NCBI GenBank assembly: GCA_028826165.1
Contig: JAPDFW010000077.1
Location: 324,501 to 388,500 of the forward strand
Origin: Anaeramoeba ignava
Lineage: Eukaryota; Metamonada; Anaeramoebidae
Length of the DNA stretch: 64,000 nt
Direction of reading: 5' to 3'
Made by a program: the position numbers and the translations under genes. Below are positions 24,081-36,000 of the stretch, piece by piece (within the stretch, counting starts at the first letter, position 1; each line of letters starts with the position of its first letter). The notes below the pieces were generated by a model. It did no database searches. It had not been told where the DNA came from and was given only the letters and a program-made list of their open reading frames with translations.

Positions 24081-25412
24081 TCATATATTCTTAGAATTTG
24101 ATTTCTTTTCAACAGTTTTTCTAACGATTGATTTAACAATTCCAACTCCAACTGTAGCTCTCATATCTCTAATAGCAAATCTACCAAGTGGAGGATATTC
24201 AGAATAAACTTCTACACACATTGGTTTAGAAGGAACAAACTCGACAAGACCAGCATCACCAGTTTTGAGGGATTGAGGATTTTCTTCCAAAACTTTTCCT
24301 GATCTTTTATCCATTTTGTTAATCAATTTATCAAACTTGCAAGCAACATGAGTAGTGTGGCAATCAAGCACTGGGCAGTAACCTTGTCTGATCTCGCCTG
24401 GATGTTTAAGAATAACAACTTGAGCAACGAATCTCTCGACTTCAGAAGGAGGATCTCTTTTAGCATCTCCACAAACATATCCTCTTCTGATTTCTTTTTT
24501 TGGAACGTTTTTCACATTGAATCCAATATTGTCTCCTGGAGTTGCTTCTTCGAGGGATAAGTGGTGCATCTCGATCGATTTAACTTCGGATGTGATCATT
24601 GAAGGAGCGAAAATAACAGATTGTCCAATTTTCAAAGTTCCAGTTTCCACTCTTCCTGATGGCACAGTTCCAATTCCTTTGATGGAGTATACATCTTGGA
24701 TTGCGAGACGGAATGGTTTGTCTGTTGGGCGCTTTGGAGGAGGAATTGTGTCCAAGAGTCCAAGAAGTGTTGGGCCATCCCACCAAGGCATATTACTTGA
24801 TTTCTCGATCATGTTATCTCCTTTCCAACCACTAATAGGAACAAAGCGAATTTTGTCAGGACTGAAACCGACCCGTTTAAGATATCGCATCATCTCCTCT
24901 TGGATCTCCTTGAATCTTTGTTCAGAATACTTAACGCTTTTGTCATCCATTTTGTTCACGATCACAATCATATCCCTAATTCCAAGTGTGAAAGCTAAAA
25001 GTGCATGTTCTCTTGTTTGTCCGTCTTCAGAAATGCCTGCCTCGAATCCTCCTTTGGTTGAATCCACAACAAGAATGGCGCAATCTGCTTGTGATGTTCC
25101 CGAGATCATGTTCTTAATGAAATCTCTGTGTCCTGGTGCGTCAATTATTGTCAAAACGTATTTGCTTGTTTCAAATTTCCAAAGTGAAAGATCAATTGTC
25201 ATTCCCCTTTCTCTTTCTGTCTTAAGTTTGCTAAGAACCCATGCGAACTTGAATGATTTTTTTCCAATTGATTCTGCTTCTTTTTCATATCGTTCAATTG
25301 TTCTTTTGTCAATCCCGCCGCATTTGTAAATAAGATGTCCTGTTGTTGTTGATTTTCCCGAATCCACGTGTCCTATTACAACTACATTAACATGTAATTT
25401 TTCTTTTCCCAT
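24081..25412 (-). CDS. EEF1A: translation elongation factor 1-alpha (eEF1A)
   Basis: Single exon, 443 residues, ATG at 25412 ([21 protein letters not shown]). GTPase motifs: G1 GHVDSGKS, G2 region '[14 protein letters not shown]' (most eEF1As have ITI), G3 DAPGHRDF, G4 NKMD, G5 'ISGW'. Domains 2 and 3 follow ('[11 protein letters not shown]', 'HTTHVACKF', '[12 protein letters not shown]'). GTP-dependent carrier of aminoacyl-tRNA to the ribosome. The coding region is visibly richer in G+C than its neighbours and has no introns or NQ tracts, as expected for a highly expressed gene with codon bias. Divergent from the USP gene at ~27.5 kb; the intervening 2 kb holds two tandem-repeat families. 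Not eRF3 or HBS1: full eEF1A length with no N-terminal extension. Confidence 0.98.
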   Translation of the reverse strand: MGKEKLHVNVVVIGHVDSGKSTTTGHLIYKCGGIDKRTIERYEKEAESIGKKSFKFAWVLSKLKTERERGMTIDLSLWKFETSKYVLTIIDAPGHRDFIKNMISGTSQADCAILVVDSTKGGFEAGISEDGQTREHALLAFTLGIRDMIVIVNKMDDKSVKYSEQRFKEIQEEMMRYLKRVGFSPDKIRFVPISGWKGDNMIEKSSNMPWWDGPTLLGLLDTIPPPKRPTDKPFRLAIQDVYSIKGIGTVPSGRVETGTLKIGQSVIFAPSMITSEVKSIEMHHLSLEEATPGDNIGFNVKNVPKKEIRRGYVCGDAKRDPPSEVERFVAQVVILKHPGEIRQGYCPVLDCHTTHVACKFDKLINKMDKRSGKVLEENPQSLKTGDAGLVEFVPSKPMCVEVYSEYPPLGRFAIRDMRATVGVGIVKSIVRKTVEKKSNSKNI

Positions 25413-25701
25413 TTTGTTCTTGTAATTTTTGCTTTTTTTTTTTTAATTAAGTTAATTTGAAAATTAGTTTTGATTATTTTTTTATTAATTTTTTAATTTA
25501 TTTTTTTGATTTACTTTTGTGTATTTGAATTTGTCAAAACTGCGATAAAAAAAAATTTAAGTAGTTTATTAAAGAAAAATCAATTTAAACTTTTTTAAAT
25601 CAAGTTTAAAAATGAAATAAAAAAGAAATGAAAAAAAATGGAAAGTGAAAAATTTTTTTTCTTTTAAACTCTTTTTTTCTTTAATTTTTCAATTTAATTC
25701 C
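25413..25701 (-). promoter_or_regulatory. immediate upstream region of eEF1A
   Basis: About 290 bp between the eEF1A start and the 91-bp repeats. It has poly-T stretches just before the ATG, expected for the promoter/5' UTR. No discrete element can be proven from sequence alone. Confidence 0.4.
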
Positions 25702-26220
25702 TTTCAATTTAATAACGATTGATGACGTTTTTTGAATAAGGAATTATTTAATTCAATTAAAGATCATTTTTATTTTTTGGATCATTAATTTCTTTCAATT
25801 TAATAACGATTGATGACGTTTTTTGAATAAGGAATTATTTAATTCAATTAAAGATCATTTTTATTTTTTGGATCATTAATTTCTTTCAATTTAATAACGA
25901 TTGATGACGTTTTTTGAATAAAGAATTATTTAATTCAATTAAAGATCATTTTTATTTTTTGGATCAATAATTTCTTTTAATTTAATAACGATTGATGACG
26001 TTTTTTCATTAAAGAATTATTCAATCCAATTAAAGATCATTTTTATTTTTTGGATCATTAATTTCTTTTAATTTAATAACGATTGATGACGTTTTTTGAA
26101 TAAGGAATTATTCAATCCAATTAAAGATCATTTATATTTTTTGGATAAATAATTTCTTTTAATTTAATAACTATTGATGACGTTTTTTTAATAAAGAATT
26201 ATTTAATCCAATTATTAATT
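25702..26220. repeat. 91-bp tandem repeat, six copies, with TAACGATTGATGACG core
   Basis: The word AATAACGATTGATGACG begins at 25711, 25802, 25893, 25984, 26075 and 26166, an exact 91-bp period; the last copy has one change (AACTATT). Each unit also has GAATAAGGAATTATT, TTAAAGATCATTT and TTTTTGGATCATTAATTT. The core TGATGACG, with TGACG typical of CRE/ATF-type bZIP sites, is kept in all six. It lies 0.3-0.8 kb upstream of eEF1A. A regulatory function is inferred only. Confidence 0.85.
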
Positions 26221-27360
26221 TTGATTAAAAATATATTTTAATTAATTTTATTTAATAATCTTAATTTAAAATTAATTTAAATATTTATATTTTTTTATTT
26301 CAATTTTTTTCAATTATTTTAATAAAGATAAATAACTTTATTTCAATAAAGAATTATTCAATCCAATTATTAGTTTTGATTAAAAATATATTTTAATTAA
26401 TTTTATTTAATAATCTTAATTTAAAATTAATTTAAATATTTATATTTTTTGTTTCAATTTTTTCAATTATTTTAATAAAGATAAATAACTTTATTTTAAT
26501 AAAGAATTATTTAATCCAATTATTAATTTTGATTAAAAATATATTTTAATTAATTTTATTTAATAATCTTAATTTAAAACTAATTTAAATATTTATATTT
26601 TTTTATTTCAATTTTTTTCAATTATTTTAATAAAGATAAATAACTTTATTTCAATAAAGAATTATTTAATCTAATTATTAATTTTATTTAAAAATATATT
26701 TAAATTAATTTTATTTAATAATCTTAATTTAAACTTAATTTAAATATTTATATTTTTTTATTTCAATTTTTCAATTATTTTAATAAAGATAAATAACTTT
26801 TTCAATAAAGAATTATTCAATCCAATTATTAATTTTTATTAAAAATATATTTAAATTAATTTTATTTAATAATCTTAATTTAAAACTAATTTAAATATTT
26901 ATATTTTTTATTTCAATTTTTCAATTATTTTAATAAAGATAAATAACTTTTTCAATAAAGAATTTTTAATCCAATTATTAGTTTTATTTAAAAATATATT
27001 TTAATTAATTTTATTTAATAATCTTAATTTAAAACTAATTTAAATATTTATATTTTTTATTTCAATTTTTTTCAATTATTTTAATAAAGATAAATAACTT
27101 TATTTCAATAAAGAATTATTCAATTCAATTATTAATTTTGATTAAAAATATATTTTAATTAGTTTTATTTAATAATCTTAATTTAAAATTAATTTAAATA
27201 TTTATATTTTTTTATTTCAATTTTTTTCAATTATTTTAATAAAGATAAATAACCTTATTCCAATAAAGAATTATTTAATTCAATTATTAATTTTATTTAA
27301 AAATATATTTAAATTAATTTTATTTAATAATCTTAATTTAAAATTAATTTAAAAAAAAGA
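26221..27360. repeat. ~152-bp tandem repeat, eight copies
   Basis: The anchor AATAATCTTAATTTAAA begins at 26254, 26409, 26562, 26716, 26868, 27017, 27171 and 27326 (periods 155, 153, 154, 152, 149, 154, 155). Units contain TAAAGATAAATAAC, AATAAAGAATTATT and TCCAATTATTA segments. The AAAGAATTATTCAATCCAAT word also occurs in copies 4-6 of the adjacent 91-bp family, so the two arrays are probably related. No coding frame. Confidence 0.85.
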
Positions 27361-27581
27361 AGAACAAAAAAAAAAGATTTTTTAATTAAAATTTTTTTTT
27401 TCATTTTTTTCATTTTATTTTTCATTTTTTAAACATTTACGCATTTATTTTTATTCAACAACTTGTTAAATCTGCATTAAATCAACAACAAAACACACAA
27501 ACAACATCACCATTAATACAAAGAGTAACGCACAATGGAAAGCAGTTTCAAGAATATTTCACAAATTCAACTCTTCAATAT

Positions 27582-29777
27582 TTGCTTTCAAAAACTTCAA
27601 AAGAAAATTTAAATAATTCTTTACTTCAAAAAGAAATTTTTGAAGATCCAAAAAATTTTCAAAATGAAAAACTCTTTTCAATTCAAAAAAATAAAAATAA
27701 TTCAAGTTTTTTAAGTGAATCTAATTTATTTGCAATTTCAACACCAGATTTTATACATTTATTAAATTTCAATGAAGCAAATTCAAATGAAAATTATTCA
27801 AATGAAAATTATTCAAATGAAAAATATTTAAATGAAAAATATTTAAATGAAAAATATTTAAATGAAAAATATTCAAATGAAAAATTTAATCCAAAAAATT
27901 TGAAATCAAAAAATCAACTTTCAAAAGTTGGAATTCAAAATATTGGAAATTCTTGCTATTTTGCATCAGTTATTCAATCATTAATTCATTCAAACCTTAT
28001 TAATTTGGAATTAATTGGTTCACTTTCTCAAAAATTTAATCAATTTTATCAAAAATATCAAAACATTCCTAATTATCATTATATTTCACCTATAGAATTG
28101 AAGAAATTTATTAACACAAAAAATATTCAATTTGATAATTTAAATCAACAAGATGCACATGAAATGTTAATTTACTTACTTGATTCTTTTTTGGAAGAAG
28201 CAAATGAAAATCAACAAAAAAACACTTCTAATAAAATTCATCAAAAAATCTCAGAAAATCAACTTCTTCAATCAAATGTTGTTTTTCAAGAATTTGGTGG
28301 CTATTTTTCAAGTATTATTCAATGCTTGAAATGCAAAAATTATTTTGTATCAAATGAACATTTTTTATCACTTTCTTTGCCAATTCCAAATTTATTAGAA
28401 ACAAAAATTAAAAACAAAAATCAACTTGAAAAAGAAATTAAAAAGAAATTCCAAAATTCATTTAAAAATATAAATGAAATTACATTTAAAAATAAAAGTG
28501 AAATTGAAAATGAGATTAAAAATAAATTTCCAAATACATTTAAAAACCAAAATCAAAATCAAAATCAAAATAAAAATAAAAATCAAAATATAAATCAAAA
28601 TCAAAATCAAAATCAAAATATAAATCAAAATCAAAATATAAATCAAATTCAAAATCAAAATCAAAATCAAAATAAAAATCAAAATAAAAATCAAAATCAA
28701 AATATAAATCAAAATAAAAATCAAAATATAAATATAAATCAAAATCAATATCAAAATATAAATCAAAATCAAAATCAAAATATAAATCAAAATATAAACC
28801 AAAATCAAAATATAAATCAAAATCAAAATCAAAATCAAAATCAAAATCAAAATCAAAATAAAAATCAAAATCAAAATATAAACCAAAATCAAAATATAAA
28901 TCAAAATAAAAATCAATATATAAATCAAAATATAAATGAAAATATAAATCAAAATCAAAATATAAATCAAAATATAAATCAAAATATAAATCTAAATATA
29001 AATCAAAATGAAAATGAAAATCAAAATATAAATCAATATATAAATCAAAATCAAAACATAAATCAAAACATAAATCAAAATATAAATCAAAATATAAATC
29101 TAAATATAAATCAAAATGAAAATCAAAATGAAAATGAAAATAAAAATAAAAATCAAAATCAAAATCAAAATCAAAATCAAAATATAAATGAAAATGAAAA
29201 TGAAAATCAAAATATAAACCAAAATGAAAATGAAAATCAAAATATAAATGAAAATCAAATTTCAATCAAAGTTTGTTTTAATGAATTGCTAAAACAAGAA
29301 TTTCTTACAGATGAAAACCAATATTTTTGTTCGCATTGTAATAAAAAATGTGATTCAACAAAACAAATAATTTTAACAAAATTACCAAAAACATTAATAA
29401 TTCATCTTAAAAGATTCCAAATTGAAAAAACAGAATCAAAATTAACAAAAGAAAAACAAGAAGAAAAATTTGAATCAAAAAATCAATTAAAAATATCAAA
29501 AATCAAAACAAAAATTCAATTTCCAATTAAAAATATGAATTTAAAAGAATTTATACCAGAAGTATTTCAAGATCAAAAAGAATCATTTATTTTCAATTTA
29601 AGATCTATTATTGATCATTATGGACCTTTTGAATATGGTCATTATACTTCAACTTGTTTTGATAATGAAAAATCAAAATGGATTACTTTCAATGATTCAC
29701 AAGTTCAAGATTTTTCTTCAATTAAAAATAGTTCTTCTTCTGTGTATATTTTATTTTATGAAAGAGCATCAAATTAA
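27582..29777 (+). CDS. ubiquitin carboxyl-terminal hydrolase (USP) with NQ-rich insertion; start unresolved
   Basis: Catalytic domain: Cys box '[18 protein letters not shown]' (Cys ~125 counted from 27582), '[16 protein letters not shown]', '[18 protein letters not shown]', then an NQ/NE/NI insert of ~220 residues, '[15 protein letters not shown]', '[13 protein letters not shown]', and His box '[17 protein letters not shown]' with 'WITFNDSQV' and 'VYILFYE'. So the catalytic Cys and His and both zinc-binding CxxC pairs are present, and a deubiquitinase is expected. The frame has no ATG before the QQDAHEM motif: the codon at 27582 is TTG, and the frame stays open upstream to 27390. The only nearby ATG (27535) is in another frame. 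The 5' end is therefore an unseen exon, a frameshift or a lost start. N-terminal NEKYLNEKY repeats precede the domain. Confidence 0.85.
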   Translation: MLSKTSKENLNNSLLQKEIFEDPKNFQNEKLFSIQKNKNNSSFLSESNLFAISTPDFIHLLNFNEANSNENYSNENYSNEKYLNEKYLNEKYLNEKYSNEKFNPKNLKSKNQLSKVGIQNIGNSCYFASVIQSLIHSNLINLELIGSLSQKFNQFYQKYQNIPNYHYISPIELKKFINTKNIQFDNLNQQDAHEMLIYLLDSFLEEANENQQKNTSNKIHQKISENQLLQSNVVFQEFGGYFSSIIQCLKCKNYFVSNEHFLSLSLPIPNLLETKIKNKNQLEKEIKKKFQNSFKNINEITFKNKSEIENEIKNKFPNTFKNQNQNQNQNKNKNQNINQNQNQNQNINQNQNINQIQNQNQNQNKNQNKNQNQNINQNKNQNININQNQYQNINQNQNQNINQNINQNQNINQNQNQNQNQNQNQNKNQNQNINQNQNINQNKNQYINQNINENINQNQNINQNINQNINLNINQNENENQNINQYINQNQNINQNINQNINQNINLNINQNENQNENENKNKNQNQNQNQNQNINENENENQNINQNENENQNINENQISIKVCFNELLKQEFLTDENQYFCSHCNKKCDSTKQIILTKLPKTLIIHLKRFQIEKTESKLTKEKQEEKFESKNQLKISKIKTKIQFPIKNMNLKEFIPEVFQDQKESFIFNLRSIIDHYGPFEYGHYTSTCFDNEKSKWITFNDSQVQDFSSIKNSSSSVYILFYERASN

Positions 29778-30095
29778 AATCAAAATTATAAATTAAAATT
29801 GATTAAAATTGAATTTAAAATCAAAATTGAATTTAAAATTGAAACTGAAATTGAAACTTGATTTTATTTTTAATTTATTTGTTTATTTTCTTTAATAACT
29901 TTAATGGTGATTTGTTTGAACAATTTATTTTTCTTCTTTCTCTTTTTTTTTTTATCAAATAAATCTCAAAAAAATTTGTTTTAATTTTCATTTTTTTCAT
30001 TTTTTTCAAATTTTTTCAAATTTTTTCAATTTAATTCAAAAAAAAAGATTTTAAAAATATTAAAAATATAAAAATATATAAATAAATAAATCAAA
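29778..30095. other. intergenic region between USP and HECT genes
   Basis: 318 bp, A/T-runs with a few TTAAAATTGAATTT units right after the USP stop, and poly-T plus TTTTTTCAAA units before the HECT start. It must hold the HECT promoter; nothing else is recognisable. Confidence 0.45.
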
Positions 30096-33000
30096 ATGGA
30101 TGGATTACTTGAAGGAATTCAAAGTGATGATATTTCAATACAATTTACAAGTATAATAGAATTAAATGAAACAATTTCACTTTCAACTGAAGAAACAATG
30201 AGCGGATTTTCAATTGATTCATTTGTTCCTGCAATAACAAATTTAATTTCAATAGAAGGCGCACCTGAATTAAACTGTAAAATAAAAAATAGAAACACAA
30301 ATCAAACTGGGAATAAAAATAAAATATTATTATTTAATAAAATAATTGTGACGTCTTTAATTTTAATTTAATTTTTTTTTTATTTAATTTTTTTTATTTA
30401 GTGTTTGCTTGTAGAACTTTAAGTAATTTAATGGAAGCTCTTCCTAATTCAACTGGTGCTATTGCTTATAGTGCAACTCAACTTCTTGTTTCTAAACTTT
30501 TAGCTATTGATTATATTGATCTTGCTGAATTATCAATTTTGGTATTTCTTCATTAAATTATAATTAAAATTCATTTATAAAATTAAAATTCATTTATAAA
30601 ATTAAAATTCATTTATAAAATTAAAATTAAAATTTAAATTAAAATTAAAATTAATATTAAAATTCATTTATAAAATTAAAATTAAAATTAAAATTAAAAT
30701 TAAAATTAAAATTAAATTTAAAATTAAAATTAAAATTAAAATTAAAATTCATTTATAAAATTAAAATCAAAATTAAAATTAAAATTAAAATTAAACTTAA
30801 AATTAAAATTAAAATTAAAATTAAAATTAAAATTAAAATTAAAATTAAAATTAAAATTAAAATTAAAATTCATTTATAAAATTATAATTAAAATCAAAAT
30901 AAAATTCAAAATTAAAATTAAAATTAAAATTAAAATTAAAATTAAAATTAAAAGGTTCTTGAAAAATTATCGAGAGATCATTATTCACATGTGATTCAAC
31001 AAGGAGCTTTATCAGCAATAATGACATTTTTTGATTTTTTTTCATCACAAACTCAAGAAAAAGCAATGGCAGCAGCAGCAAACATGACACGTTCAATAGC
31101 AGAAGATTCTTATGATAAAGTTACAGAAGCTCTTCCTTTAATTTGCAATCAATTAAATTCTCCAAATCGCAAAAGTATTTTAAAATTAAAATTAAAATTA
31201 AAATTAAAATTAAAATCAAAATTAAAATTAAAATTAAAATTAAAATTAAAATTAAAATTAAAATTAAAATTAAAATTAAAATTAAAATTAAAATTAAAAT
31301 TAAAATTAAAATTAAAATTAAAATTAAAATTAAAATTCATTTATAAAATAAATTAAAATTAAAATTCATTTATAAAATAAATTAAAATTAATAATTAAAA
31401 TTTCTTTAAATAATTCTTCATTATTTTAGTTGCTGATTTAGCTTGTTTAACACTATTTCGAATTAGCAATCATTTCATTCATAATACAAATATGAGAAAT
31501 TTACTTACAGATGAAATGATTCTTAGAAATTTATTAGAAATTTTGAAACAAGAAGCAGAAAATCCTGGAATAATAACTCCAGCTACTTTTTCATCAATAG
31601 TAGGATTATTATCTGATTTATGCGTTTTAGGTCCTTCTGTTCCAATGATTTTATTTAAGTTAAATATTTTCCAAATACTTCATTATATTATTTTAGGCGT
31701 TTCAAAAGAAAATCTTGAAAATTTAGGTATTTATTTGGAAATTAAAATTAAAAATTAAAGTTGAAATTAAAATTCAAATTAAAATTATAATTAAAATTAA
31801 AATTAAAATTAAAATTAAAATTAAAAAATTATAATTTTTTTGTAATTTAGAAATGTCTGCGAAAAAAAAATCTCATAAAAAAATGCGTTCAACAAATCAA
31901 CTTTATAATATAATTGTCTTGATAAATTCACTTCTTCCTAATCTATCAAATGAAACAATACCAAGAATAATACTTGAATATTTAGAAAGTAATGAACAAA
32001 AAAACACAAATTTTGGATACAATTCATCATATTATAATTATCAAGAAAATCATGAAGCTCGATTAAAAATCATTCAAGAACATCCAGAATTCCCAAAAAA
32101 TTTTGCAGAATATCTATTAGAACCTTTAATTTTTACTTATACTGAAGCAGTTTCTTCATCTTTAAGAAAGAATTGTCTTTCAGGCATTTTGAAAATTATT
32201 TATCACAATAATTCAGAAAATTTATCAAATTTATTACCCATTTATTCCAAATCAATCACATCAATAATTTCTGAAGTTATTACACAACAAGATGATAATG
32301 TACAAGTTGCATTTGGATTGAATATTGCATTTATTTTGATGGAAAAATTACCCGAAATGTTTTGGAGTATTTTTCAACGTGAAGGAATTTTTGAAGATAT
32401 GCAATCTCTTGTTTCTAAAATCACTCAAATCATTCAAAATGAAAAGGAAAAAATTTATATCCTTTCAATTAATATTCAAAAGGATAAAAAAGAACTGACT
32501 ATTGAATTGGATAATGTTGAAAAGGAAAGAAATTCTTTAGAGAAAAATCTTGAAAATTTGGAAGTAGAAAAACAAACACAAATTCAATCACAAGAAAAAG
32601 AATTAGAAGAAATGAAAAACAATTCTAAAACTGAGGATGAAATAAATAGTGTTGCAGAAGAATATGCTAAACAAATTGAGCAAATTGAACAAGAATTATC
32701 AGATGCACAATCAAAAACATATGGATGTAATACAAGAAAAACAGAAATTTTACAGAAACTTCAAGAATTTCAAGAATATCAAGAGTTGATTAAAAAGACG
32801 ATTCCAGAATTTGCTATTGAAGAAGATGAAATTAAAAAAGAAGAAGATGAAATTAAAAAAGAAGATGAAATTAAAGATAATGAAATGGAAATTAAAAAAG
32901 AAGAAGATGAAATTAAAAAAGAAGATGAAATTAAAAAAGAAGATGAAATTAAAGAAATTGAAATGGAAATTAAAAAAGAAGATGAAATCAAAGATAATCA

Positions 33001-36000
33001 AATTAAAAAAGAAGATGAAATCAAAGATAATGAAATGGAAATTAAAAAAGAAGATGAAATTAAAGATAATGAAATAGAAATTAAAAAAGAAATTAAAAAA
33101 GAAATTAAAAAAGAAATTAAAAAAGAAATTAAAAAAGAAATTAAAAAAGAAGATGAAATGGAAATTAAAAAAGAAGATGAAATTAATGATAATGAAATAG
33201 AAAAAGAAAAAGAAATTAAAGAACAAAGTTTATTTGAAATCTTTGATTCCCAATTAGACAAAAGAACTCTTGATTCAAATGAATTCATAATCCTCAATAT
33301 AATTATGTTAGAATGGATTTTGAAAAATACCCAATCCTTCCTTAATAAATTTTATGGTGAAGAATTCAAGAAAAAATTCGGATCTCAAAATACAAAAATG
33401 GAATTACTAAAAGAACTTTCTACCAAATTGAAAAACCCAAAAGAACAAAATGAAACAATGAAACAAATTGCCGAAATTTTCCAAAAAACATCCTTTTCAA
33501 TACATGAAATTATTCACACAGGAATTATTGAAAATTTAATTGAGTATTTAACAAACAATTTATGGAATCACCAAAAATTAATGAATATTCAAAAAGAAAC
33601 AAAGGAAAATATTTCAGAAAATGAATTTGAATGGCATCAAGAACTAATCAAAAATGTGAAGAATTTTTATAAACATTTCTTCTCAAAAATTGATGATCAA
33701 AAAGAATATCCAGCAAATCAAATCATGAATGATTTACACGAAGTTTTGAATAAAGTAGAAGATTTCAATATTGAATCAAGACCTGAAATCAACTTAACAA
33801 ATGTGTGCCAATCATTTAGACTTTTCTTTCAATTATCATCAGAAGAATATACATTGAAAAAATACAACAAAAGCGAAATTTCACTTAATTCAACAATAAC
33901 ACCAAGTATTCTTGAAAAATATATTTGGGAAAATACAAAATTGCCAATTGATGATACAATGAGTATTATTGATAAGGAAATTGCTGGAGAACAAGAAAAC
34001 AGAAAACAAGTTGTTCATGAGATTTTTCTTGATAGTTTGGAGAATAATGAATATCATTATTTCAAACCAGAAAAATTTCTTGTTTATAATAATATTAAAA
34101 CAAGTTTAGATATAATTAATAATTTATTAAGAGAAAAAGAGAAAAAGGAATCAGATCAAACAAATGAAAATCAAAATAAAAGCCAAGATCAAGATCAAAT
34201 TTATGAAAATCCTTTTAAAATTGATTCCTTAGATCAAAATGAAATTGATACTCCAAAAGATTCAAAAAATTCTTTAAACAAACTTTTGGAGCATATTCGT
34301 AGTTTCAGAAAAGATGATGATGATGATAATGATAATGATAATTCTGGTCTTTTTGGAGATAGTGATCTTATTAATGAAGTTATAAGTGAATCACAAGAAT
34401 TAGAATTTAATCGAGTTATAGAAGAAATTGAAAAACAAGAAAGAGAAGAAAAAGAAAGAGAAGAAAAAGAAAAAGAAGAAAAAGAAAAAGAAATGAAAAT
34501 TGAAAATGAAAATCAAATTGAAATTGAAAATCAAATTGAAATTGAAATTAAAAATGAAATTGAAATTAAAAATGAAATTGAAAATCAAAATGAAAATCAA
34601 GATGAAATTAAAAATGAAATTGAAATTAAAAAAGAAGATCAAATTGAAAATCAAATTGAAATTGAAGATGATATGAAAATTGAAATTAAAAAAGATGATG
34701 AAATTGAAAATCAAATTGAAAATCAAGATGATATGAAAATTGAAGATGAAAAACAAAAAAAAGAACTTGAAGAAAAACAAAAAAAAGAACAAGAAGAAAA
34801 AGAAAAACGGGAAAAAGAAGAACAAGAAAAAAAAGAACTAGAAAAACAAGTTAAATTAGGTCGAATTTTTGAACAAAAACAAAAACTTTTTGTACATCTT
34901 AAAAATCACAAAAAGGAATTAGAAAATTCAGAAGAATCAAACAAATTTCATCCACTAGAAATGACATACTTTGGCAAAAAACTGAAAACAAACAAAAATT
35001 TAGTGAAACAAATATATAAAATTTGGAGAAATCAACTCGACAAAGAATTTGAATCTGAATCTTTTTGGGATCAAGTACATATGATTGAATACAAAAGAAA
35101 ATTCCCACTTCCAACTGGATTAATATATTGTATGAAAATACAAGAAAATGATAACGGATTAATTTCCGAAATACAAAACGAAATTCTTTCTGGTTTTTAT
35201 GAGAATCAAGAAAAAGAAGAAAAAGAAGAAAAAGAAGAAAAAGAAGAAATAAAAGAAAATCAAGAAATACAAAAAGAAGAAAATTCACTTGATATTTTTT
35301 CAAAATCACAATTTCTTTTATTTTTAAAATCAAAACACTTGCAAAAATTCCTCCGAAAAGAGCTCAACACAGAAATCAAGACAACATTACTTCTGATAAA
35401 ACTACTCGAAGCAATCAACAGAACATATCTGGAATTAACCACACACGAAGCAGAATATGAAACAGAGCGATTTAGCACTTCAACACAGAACATAATTCAA
35501 CAAAACGATTTTGTATCCTTAAGATTGACAGCAAAATTAGTGACCCAATTAGAGGATTGCTTTGGCGTATATACAGGCGCAATCGGCAAATGGATACCAT
35601 ATTTACTCAAATCGCATTTTGGCTTTTTATTCCCTTTTGAAACAAGACTTCGTTATTTTCTTATGACAATCCCAGATTCGTTAAGAACTTTAATTGAATT
35701 TTCTTCGCATTTGGAAAGACACATTGAGAAGTTCCGAAACATTGATTTGGGAAGAATTCCAAGATTCAAAGTTCGCGTCAGAAGAGACGCTCTTCTTGAA
35801 TCAGCAATGGCTATAATGGAAATGCCACAAACACTGGGAAGATCTGAATTGGATATTGAATATTTTGATGAAATTGGTTTTGGATCAGGTCCTTCCCAAG
35901 AGTTTTTCCATTTAGTTTCACAAGAAATCCGAAAAAAGGAATTATACATTTGGCTCGACCAATCAGAAGCAAAAAATGAGCCCAAAGAACCCTTATATGT

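Noticed and set aside
24517-25329. 270-codon open frame antisense to eEF1A
   Set aside because: Shadow of the highly conserved, codon-biased eEF1A coding region.
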